Both the position numbers and the translations under genes were made by a program. Under the pieces are notes generated by a model that was given only the letters and a program-made list of their open reading frames with translations, ran no database searches and was not told the DNA's origin. A stretch of DNA of 5,459 bases from CAZWBR01 sp964404205 (GTDB lineage Bacteria > Bacteroidota > Bacteroidia > Bacteroidales > Prolixibacteraceae), in assembly GCA_964404205.1 (NCBI GenBank), contig CAYOJD010000152.1, positions 1 through 5,459 of the forward strand. The letters run 5' to 3'. Below, one piece after another: positions 1-4,559 of the stretch (positions are counted from its first letter, which is position 1; every line of letters begins with the position of its first letter).

Positions 1-6
1 TTATAA

Positions 7-159
7 TATTTTGATTTAAAGGCAAAAAATAAGGAACTACAGGAATATGCGCCCTACATCGCTTCAGGTTGGTTAAACCTCAGCGGTGGGAGCAATAGGG
101 AAAAAAACAATGCTGTGCGAACTATCCGAATGGAACTGTTGAATGATTATTTTCCATAG
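7..159 (+). pseudogene. Possible 3' remnant of a protein-coding gene
   Basis: An open frame of 50 codons ends at TAG 157-159 and reads as a plausible soluble protein C-terminus (…YAPYIASGWLNLSGG… to …RMELLNDYFP). It cannot be the intact end of a gene entering from the left: TAA lies in frame at 4-6, and the other two frames stop at 12-14 and 17-19. The only in-frame ATG is at 130-132, which would leave nine residues. It is therefore either a gene tail cut off by a frameshift or nonsense change, or a chance open stretch. I do not recognise the family. The protein-like residue mix is the only positive evidence. Confidence 0.25.
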
Positions 160-186
160 ATACCTTTAGTTAGTTATTCGAAAAAA

Positions 187-226
187 TTTGGTCTGTAAAA
201 ACAGTCAAATATACTATTATTTTTTA
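187..226 (+). terminator. Weak hairpin followed by a T-rich tract
   Basis: TTTG (187-190) pairs with CAAA (206-209), and CTGT (193-196) pairs with ACAG (201-204) around an AAAA loop, with a small internal mismatch. A run of T follows at about 219-225. It lies 27 bases after the stop of the possible gene remnant at 7-159, where an intrinsic terminator would be expected. The stem is short and AT-rich, so this is tentative. Confidence 0.22.
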
Positions 227-294
227 ATAAACGTAAAAATGGCGGTTATTTTTTTCGAGATATTTAATTTTTCATTCATGACTTTCCTGAAAGG

Positions 295-780
295 TTAATA
301 ATGACGAATATGTAATTGAAAAGTACTGATATACGAGTAAAAGCCGTTGATGCGATAGTGTTTCAGACAATCAGTATGCTGTGCGAGGGGGATGAAGCCG
401 TAACGCAAATTTTTAATTTTCAGGATCTGGTACGCTAACCTGTTTTTGGACCCAATATCCCCGTTATTTATCCCGAATCTTGAAATCGTTTGAATAATTC
501 TTCTCCCGGAACTCCCGGTAAGCGTATGCAGTTGGCCAAGCAACAGATTCAACTGTTCGATGGAGATTGGATTTTGAATTTACGTTTCACCAACGGATAA
601 AATTGATTGAAAAAACGGTCAACTATTTTAGGCCAACCTGTCATTCCGCATCAACTCGCCTTTAATGGGGCGATAGTGGCGGGCAAGTTGGGCGATGGTG
701 CTGTGATTGTCAACTGTCGATACTGTGTTTGAATGTACCGAATAAAGGAGGTCAGCTTCTCTCCCAATAAAATTTAGAGT
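295..780 (-). pseudogene. Possible decayed minus-strand gene in three overlapping frames
   Basis: Three successive minus-strand open stretches overlap end to end. The first runs from 780 to TAA 630-628 (…STIAQLARHYRPIKGEL…) and is preceded directly by a TGA. The second runs from ATG 644-642 to TGA 551-549 (MTGWPKIVDRFF…, 31 residues). The third is open from 579 to TAA 297-295 and has a TTG start at 552-550 that overlaps the second stop by four bases (TTGA). It encodes 85 residues rich in basic and aromatic residues (…SSGRRIIQTISRF…, ending …STFQLHIRHY). Read with two frameshifts, they would make one protein of about 155 residues, so an inactivated gene is a reasonable guess. I do not recognise the family and cannot name a domain. 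Alternatively, the last stretch could be a small hypothetical gene, or all three could be chance. The plus strand here is stop-rich apart from a 41-codon frame at 607-732. Confidence 0.28.
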
Positions 781-1099
781 TCAAGGTTGTTTGATGGGTG
801 TGCTAAATTGTTGATATTATGGTGTATAAATTTAAATTGTCGCTTGCTTAACCCAAATATGCTTTTGGGGTTAATCATTTTGGGGTCGAAAAGAGGGGTA
901 AAATAAAATGAAGCATTGTAGGCAAAATCTATGGAAATAAGTAAAAATTTATTCGATTAAATTAACTGTAAATCAAATAGTTGTAATTTATCAATATATA
1001 ATGTTTAAAAAATATTCAAAAAGATTAAACAAAAATACAACTGTGCCGTATAAGCCATCAGATACAAAACAATTATACATTTATTAAATCGATAAAGCT
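781..1099. other. Gene-free AT-rich leader region upstream of the fasciclin gene
   Basis: No open frame of useful length is visible on either strand. The stretch is strongly AT-rich, especially 940-1099. It should hold the promoter of the fasciclin gene, but no exact TAnnTTTG box is present between 890 and 1099, so I cannot place the start site. A TATAAT word occurs at 997-1002 without a matching -35 element. A 6-bp dyad, GTTTAA (1003-1008) and TTAAAC (1025-1030), and the word AAACAATTATAC near 1067 resemble in a general way the AAACAAT words in front of the MerR-type gene, but AT-rich DNA gives such matches easily. Confidence 0.5.
848..874. terminator. Imperfect inverted repeat, possible terminator or operator
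   Basis: TTAACCC (848-854) is the exact reverse complement of GGGTTAA (868-874). AAA (855-857) and TTT (864-866) extend the stem inward past a single bulged G (867), leaving a six-base loop. The right half contains TTTTGGGGT (863-871), which recurs at 878-886, so a direct repeat is laid over the hairpin. No strong T-tract follows on +, so it is a weak intrinsic terminator at best. It could serve reading from either side or be a protein-binding site for the downstream gene. Confidence 0.3.
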
Positions 1100-2440
1100 A
1101 TGAAGAGTTCCAGAATTTTGTTTTTTGCAATGGCGATGTTCTCATCGACAGTATTGCTATCGTGTGAAAAAGACGATGACACTCCGGTGCGCAGAAGTGA
1201 GACAATTACCGATTTGGCAGTTGCTGATCCAAATTTTTCAATCCTGGTCCAGGCCTTGACCAAGGCCGGGCTTGCCGATGATCTGTCATCAATGGAAAAT
1301 CAGTTTACCGTTTTTGCCCCGACCAACGATGCTTTTGCTGCGCTTTTGAGCGAACTTGGTGTTGCCTCGCTCAATGACATTCCAACTGACGTGCTGACCA
1401 AGGTTTTGCTCTATCATGTAAAATCGGGTATTGCCACTTCGGGGCAGATTAACACCGGATATTACAATACATTGGCTGATGGACCAATATCAGGGACAAC
1501 GTTGTCGCTCTACGTCGACAAAGCCAATCTGAAAATCAATAACCGTGCATCGTTAACGAAGGTTGATATCATGGCCGAGAATGGCGTAATCCATGTTATC
1601 GACAAGGTTATTCTGCCCATGAGCATTGCCGATCATGCAGTTGCCAATTCGAATTTCTCGGCCCTTGTAGCAGCGGCATCGAAAGCAGGTTTGGTTCCGG
1701 CATTGGACGATGAGACCCAAAAATATACCGTTTTTGCACCTGTTAACGCTGCGTTTACCGAGTTGCTTAGCACACTTGGCGTTACACTGAGCGATTTGTC
1801 AGCCGAGACGCTGACCCCCATTCTGCTGTATCATGTTTTGGGTACCGCAGTCCCTTCGTCGCAGGTTGCAGCGGGATATGTGCCTACACTGAGTACCGCT
1901 TTTGGGAAAAGTGTTTCACTCCAGTTGAGTACGGCTGCCGGCGTTAAATTGAATAATAACGCCAACGTGGTAGCAGTAGACGTAGTAGCGACCAATGGTA
2001 TCATTCATGCAATCGATAAAGTGGTACTTCCACCTACGGTTGTCGATCTGGCACTTCAGAACAGTGTTTTTTCCACGCTTGTTGAAGCGGTTGTGAAAGC
2101 CGATCTGGTAGGGGCTCTTTCTGCCAATGGCCCTTTTACGGTATTTGCCCCAACCAACGATGCCTTTAATGCGCTGTTTGCTACACTCGGCGTATCGGGG
2201 ATTTCAGCCTTGACCAAAGAGCAACTCACACCCATTTTATTGGCCCATGTGGTTAGTGGAAATGTTCAGTCGGGCGATTTGACCAGTGGTTCGGTTCCAA
2301 CACTAAATAGTGCCAAATCGCTGAATGTGGCGGTGTCATCCAGTGGCGTTACCATCGATGGTACAATCAATGTGGTGAAAGCCGATGTGCAGGGTAAAAA
2401 CGGAGTTGTGCATGTAATTAATAAAGTAATCGTTCCGTAA
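1100..2440 (+). CDS. Lipoprotein with three fasciclin (FAS1) domains
   Basis: A 446-residue exported lipoprotein. Residues 1-21 form a signal peptide with a hydrophobic core, and LLSC at 19-22 is the lipobox, so Cys22 should be lipidated. EKDDD follows at 23-27; acidic residues here act in Bacteroidota as a signal for export to the cell surface. Three FAS1 domains follow almost without linkers: about 35-173, 174-311 and 313-446. Each has the H1 box (FAPTNDAF at 72-79, FAPVNAAF at 212-219, FAPTNDAF at 349-356), a YH-type box (YHV 105-107, YHV 244-246, AHV 382-384) and the closing NG-H-ID/NKV box (161-170, 299-308, 434-443). Domain 2 has lost the usual Asp of NDAF, and domain 3 has Ala for the Tyr of YH. 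FAS1 domains are adhesion or matrix-binding folds with no catalytic activity, so a role in cell-surface or cell-cell contact is the best inference; the ligand is unknown. The ATG at 1100 is chosen because the signal peptide starts there. It is upstream of and codirectional with the MerR-type gene, but 181 bp apart. Confidence 0.93.
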   Translation: MKSSRILFFAMAMFSSTVLLSCEKDDDTPVRRSETITDLAVADPNFSILVQALTKAGLADDLSSMENQFTVFAPTNDAFAALLSELGVASLNDIPTDVLTKVLLYHVKSGIATSGQINTGYYNTLADGPISGTTLSLYVDKANLKINNRASLTKVDIMAENGVIHVIDKVILPMSIADHAVANSNFSALVAAASKAGLVPALDDETQKYTVFAPVNAAFTELLSTLGVTLSDLSAETLTPILLYHVLGTAVPSSQVAAGYVPTLSTAFGKSVSLQLSTAAGVKLNNNANVVAVDVVATNGIIHAIDKVVLPPTVVDLALQNSVFSTLVEAVVKADLVGALSANGPFTVFAPTNDAFNALFATLGVSGISALTKEQLTPILLAHVVSGNVQSGDLTSGSVPTLNSAKSLNVAVSSSGVTIDGTINVVKADVQGKNGVVHVINKVIVP

Positions 2441-2473
2441 ATTCTCTCCCTTTTCTATTGATAGTTTGCCTTG

Positions 2474-2555
2474 ATTTCCCGAAGTGCTGCTGAGTTCCGT
2501 TTCCCATTGAAACAATTGGAGAAAGGTTTAAAAATCAGCAGCAACTTTGGGAAAT
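2474..2555. repeat. Long imperfect inverted repeat in the fasciclin-merR gap
   Basis: The left arm (2474-2493) and right arm (2535-2555) are reverse complements over about 20 bp, with one mismatch and one extra base. The inner part, TGCTGCTGA (2485-2493) against TCAGCAGCA (2535-2543), is perfect. The 41-base loop holds a smaller hairpin (GTTTC 2499-2503 with GAAAC 2509-2513, or the overlapping CCATTG/CAATTGG pairing). The structure begins 33 bases after the fasciclin stop codon. Its right arm ends where the predicted -33 box of the next gene begins. It may act as a terminator or mRNA-stabilising end for the fasciclin transcript, although no T-tract follows and the loop is large. It could also be a small non-autonomous repeat. 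Confidence 0.6.
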
Positions 2556-2585
2556 TTGTTGACAACATTTTGTTGTGTAATTTTG
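2555..2585 (+). promoter_or_regulatory. Bacteroidota-type promoter of the MerR-family gene
   Basis: TTTG at 2555-2558 (-33 box) and TAATTTTG at 2578-2585 (-7 box, fitting TAnnTTTG exactly) are separated by 19 bases, the usual spacing for the primary sigma factor of this phylum. Transcription would begin at about 2592, leaving a leader of about 30 bases before the ATG at 2622. The leader is A-rich with no Shine-Dalgarno sequence, normal for the group. Confidence 0.65.
2557..2567. promoter_or_regulatory. Pseudo-palindrome TGTTGACAACA at the -33 box
   Basis: Two 5-bp half-sites, TGTTG (2557-2561) and CAACA (2563-2567), surround a single central A. The site overlaps the -33 element and the first TTTGTTG repeat. 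It could be a compact dimer-binding site or simply a by-product of the repeats. Confidence 0.3.
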
Positions 2586-2588
2586 TTG

Positions 2589-2607
2589 TATTGTTTGTTA
2601 AACAATA
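2589..2607. promoter_or_regulatory. 8-bp dyad at the predicted merR transcription start
   Basis: TATTGTTT (2589-2596) and AAACAATA (2600-2607) are perfect reverse complements around GTT. The dyad straddles the expected start site and ends 14 bases before the ATG. Bound as DNA it would block initiation; in the mRNA it would be a weak hairpin just ahead of the start codon. Confidence 0.4.
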
Positions 2608-2621
2608 ATTCGAAAAATAAG

Positions 2622-3503
2622 ATGTCTCGCTATTCAATCAGAGATTTGGAAAAGCTTTCGGGAATAAAAGCGCATACCATCAGGATTTGGGAGCAACGTT
2701 ATAATCTGATAGCCCCTCAGCGTACCGAAACCAATATCCGGTTTTATACTGATGCCGATTTAAAGCGGTTGATGAATATTTCGATTCTGAACCGAAATGG
2801 AGTTAAAATTTCGAATATTGCACGCTTGAATGATATCGGAATCAATGAAAAGGTGCTTGAGATTAGCCGTAGCGGTTCGCTTTCGGCTACCCGTATCGAA
2901 AACCTGATTGTTGCAATGCTCGAAATGGATGAACAGCTTTTTGGCGATGTCCTGAACCTGACAATAACGGAGGATGGGTTTGAATATGCGTGTGAGAAGG
3001 TACTCTTCCCGTTTCTCGAGCGAATAGGAACCCTCTGGCTTGCGGGGTCGGTCAACCCGGCTCAGGAACATTTTATTTCGAACCTTGTACGACAAAAAAT
3101 AATATCGGCAACCGACAAACTTGCCATTCCACTGTCAGCCCCGAAGTTGGTTTTCTATCTGCCCGAAGGTGAGTTTCATGAAATTGGGCTGCTCTATTAT
3201 CATTATGTGGCCCGAAGTGCAGGTTTCAACACCCTCTATTTGGGCTTCTCGTTGCCTTACAACGACCTGCTCGAAGTGAACCGTTCGGTACAAGCGTATG
3301 GCTATTTTACTTCGTTTGTAACATCGCTTTCCGATGGTGATTTGCAATCAATGCTCGAACGTTTGCAGAAAGACTTCCCCGGTAAGCGTTTTTTCCTGTC
3401 GGGACGGGTGATGCGCGAGCGAATGCCAAAACTCCCAGCCAATTTTAATCTGATATCTTCGTCTGACGATTTCCGCAAACTGCTAATCACACATTTGGCA
3501 TAA
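2622..3503 (+). CDS. MerR-type regulator with cobalamin-binding domain (CarH/LitR-like)
   Basis: A 293-residue transcriptional regulator. Residues 4-70 form a MerR winged helix-turn-helix (YSIRDLEKLSG, then TIRIWEQRY and RFYTDADL). Residues about 90-165 form the helical cap of a cobalamin-binding module, with the diagnostic Wx9EH motif as W139, E149 and H150. Residues about 174-293 are a Rossmann-like B12-binding domain with ExHxxG as E184-H186-G189; H186 corresponds to the lower axial cobalt ligand (His177 in Thermus CarH), and the H150-H186 distance of 36 closely matches CarH. The later double-glycine of many B12 domains is SG here (260-261). In CarH, adenosylcobalamin promotes a DNA-bound repressing tetramer that light breaks apart; the retained motifs make the same mechanism possible here, but other B12-responsive roles cannot be excluded. 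The ATG at 2622 is chosen because the domain starts at residue 4. The open frame reaches a TTG at 2547, but that would place the promoter inside the gene and add a hydrophobic tail with no domain. It converges on the AraC-type gene. Confidence 0.9.
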   Translation: MSRYSIRDLEKLSGIKAHTIRIWEQRYNLIAPQRTETNIRFYTDADLKRLMNISILNRNGVKISNIARLNDIGINEKVLEISRSGSLSATRIENLIVAMLEMDEQLFGDVLNLTITEDGFEYACEKVLFPFLERIGTLWLAGSVNPAQEHFISNLVRQKIISATDKLAIPLSAPKLVFYLPEGEFHEIGLLYYHYVARSAGFNTLYLGFSLPYNDLLEVNRSVQAYGYFTSFVTSLSDGDLQSMLERLQKDFPGKRFFLSGRVMRERMPKLPANFNLISSSDDFRKLLITHLA

Positions 3504-3504
3504 A

Positions 3505-3532
3505 CCGTTTACCATTTTTCCGTGGTAAATGG
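3505..3532. terminator. Bidirectional hairpin terminator between convergent genes
   Basis: CCGTTTACCA (3505-3514) pairs with TGGTAAATGG (3523-3532) over ten base pairs, including one G-T wobble, around an eight-base loop. It starts two bases after the stop of the MerR-type gene and lies 20 bases beyond the stop of the convergent AraC-type gene, so it can end both transcripts. The following T-tracts are poor on both sides. Confidence 0.6.
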
Positions 3533-3552
3533 GGTGTATTGTTCCCAGGGTT

Positions 3553-4476
3553 TTATCCCTTGAGTTTTCTGCGGTAATATAGCGGCGATATGCCCATGAT
3601 TTTAGTGAAGACACGGCTGAAATAGAATGGGTCGTGATAACCGGTATTGCGGGCAATTTCGTTAATTTTCATATTGGTGAAGTCAAGCAAGTGGCAGGCT
3701 CGGCGAATACGGAGATGAATCAGGTAGTCGAGCGGCGAGTAGCCAGTTTTGCGTTTGAATATCAATGAGTAATGCGAAACGGAGAGTTTGGCTGCGGCAG
3801 CCAGTTCGTTGAGGGTAACATCGTCGCGAAGGGTGTTCTGCATTAGCTGAATCGATTTTTCGATGATGTCGCCCTGTTCTTTCGTCCTGATTCGGCTGAA
3901 GGGTACTGTGTAACGGAAGGAGCCCAGCAGATGCCAGAGGGCGGTGGTGGAATATTCCATGTTTTCGGGGTTGAACCCCGATTCGAGATTGGAATAGAGT
4001 TGCTCAAAAAGTTGTAACCTGTCGTCAGTCCGGTTAAATTCACTGTTGATTAATTCGCCTTTAAATGGCCGGTTCCCAAAAAAATGTCCGGCACATTCGC
4101 CTCCGAAATGAAGCCAATAGATTGTCCATGGTTGCTCGTGATGGGCTCCGTACCGGTGAGGCATATGGGCAGGAATGACAAAAAAATGGTTCTTTTCTAT
4201 TGAATAATGTATATTCTCAGCCTGAAACCAGCCTTTGCCTTCGGTGCAATAAATAAGAATATTTTGCATGCAGCCTTTGCTTCTTTCGCGGTAATGACCT
4301 GTTGCAGCCGGGTAGAAGCCAATGTCGGTTGTGTAGAGTGTTGCAGTGAGCCTATGTGTTGATAATTCAGCTATTGCAGCTGCCGGAAGCAGAATGGCCC
4401 TTTGTCCTTCAAATCCCTCTTTTCTGCGCATGGATGTCAACTTGGTTTTTATGGCAATGGTAAGAATATTATCCAT
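3553..4476 (-). CDS. AraC-family regulator with cupin sensor domain
   Basis: A 307-residue transcriptional activator or dual regulator of sugar-use type. The N-terminal half carries a cupin-like ligand-binding fold (about 55-135: HYRERSKGCMQNILIYC, GKGWF, FFVIPAHMPHRYGAHH, IYWLHFGG). The C-terminal 105 residues hold the paired AraC helix-turn-helix motifs: the first at about 220-242 (TLNELAAAAKLSVSHYSLIF) and the second at about 269-292 (INEIARNTGYHDPFYFSRVF), followed by the family's closing GISPLYYRR. The start is uncertain. ATG 4476-4474 gives 307 residues; ATG 4431-4429 (residue 16, MRRKEGFEGQRAILLP) gives 292 and fits better where related proteins seem to begin. It is divergent from the sugar porter with 83 bp between the starts, so the effector is probably that transporter's sugar or a metabolite of it. 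The ligand cannot be read from the sequence. Confidence 0.9.
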   Translation of the reverse strand: MDNILTIAIKTKLTSMRRKEGFEGQRAILLPAAAIAELSTHRLTATLYTTDIGFYPAATGHYRERSKGCMQNILIYCTEGKGWFQAENIHYSIEKNHFFVIPAHMPHRYGAHHEQPWTIYWLHFGGECAGHFFGNRPFKGELINSEFNRTDDRLQLFEQLYSNLESGFNPENMEYSTTALWHLLGSFRYTVPFSRIRTKEQGDIIEKSIQLMQNTLRDDVTLNELAAAAKLSVSHYSLIFKRKTGYSPLDYLIHLRIRRACHLLDFTNMKINEIARNTGYHDPFYFSRVFTKIMGISPLYYRRKLKG

Positions 4477-4496
4477 TTATTTCGGCGAAAATTCTA

Positions 4497-4527
4497 TTTT
4501 TTATCAGGTAGTGCAGGTTTACATTTG
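4497..4527 (+). promoter_or_regulatory. Predicted promoter of the sugar porter gene
   Basis: TACATTTG at 4520-4527 matches the TAnnTTTG -7 box exactly. TTTT at 4497-4500, 19 bases upstream, stands in for the -33 TTTG. The weak -33 box fits a promoter needing an activator such as the adjacent AraC protein. Transcription would start near 4534, about 26 bases before the ATG at 4560. The minus-strand promoter for the AraC gene must lie in the same 83 bp; TAGAATTTT on - at about 4496-4488 is a poor candidate. If that is used, it would start transcription almost at 4476 and favour the later ATG at 4431. Confidence 0.5.
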
Positions 4528-4540
4528 CCATTGCAGATAG
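4512..4540. promoter_or_regulatory. Direct repeat TGCAG, candidate AraC half-sites
   Basis: TGCAG occurs at 4512-4516 and 4532-4536, a step of 20 bases, or nearly two helical turns. The flanks agree partly (TGCAGnTnnAnA in both). AraC-type proteins commonly bind two directly repeated half-sites about 21 bp apart. The pair brackets the predicted -7 box of the porter gene, which is closer to the start than classical activator sites, so it could be a repressing or dual site. The word is short and chance occurrence is possible. Confidence 0.3.
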
Positions 4541-4559
4541 AAACCAGACAAAAACTTGA

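Larger units (their letters stand above)
2553..2600. promoter_or_regulatory. Four iterated TTTGTTG words over the merR promoter
   Basis: TTTGTTG occurs at 2555-2561, 2569-2575 and 2582-2588, with a fourth copy as TTTGTTA at 2594-2600; successive steps are 14, 13 and 12 bases. The middle two share an exact ten-base word, ATTTTGTTGT (2567-2576 and 2580-2589). On the other strand the repeat reads CAACAAA. The copies cover both promoter boxes and the start site, the position expected for a repressor operator. CarH of Thermus is known to bind tandem direct repeats as a tetramer, so this is a good candidate autoregulatory operator, although sequence-level agreement with known CarH sites is not shown. 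Confidence 0.45.

Noticed and set aside
607..732. A 41-codon plus-strand frame with a TTG start (…LGDGAVIVNC…)
   Set aside because: Protein-like in part but short, without a promoter or family match, and it competes with the minus-strand open stretch over the same bases. The sequence alone does not decide between them.
1633..1821. A 62-codon minus-strand frame inside the fasciclin gene
   Set aside because: Shadow of the second FAS1 domain, with no start context or family likeness.
2559..2587. TTGACA at 2559-2564 as a sigma70 -35 box
   Set aside because: No -10 hexamer lies at 16-18 bases, whereas the phylum-specific TTTG-N19-TAnnTTTG pattern fits the same DNA exactly.
2547..2621. N-terminal extension of the MerR-type protein from a TTG codon, adding 25 residues
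   Set aside because: The extension covers the predicted promoter boxes and repeats, has no domain, and the MerR fold begins right after the ATG at 2622.
2744..3490. Four minus-strand frames of 62-111 codons opposite the MerR-type gene
   Set aside because: Antisense shadows. The plus-strand protein has recognisable domains throughout this span.
4346..4540. A 64-codon plus-strand frame over the 5' end of the AraC gene
   Set aside because: It is antisense to the AraC coding region and runs through the divergent promoter, and the product is not recognisable.
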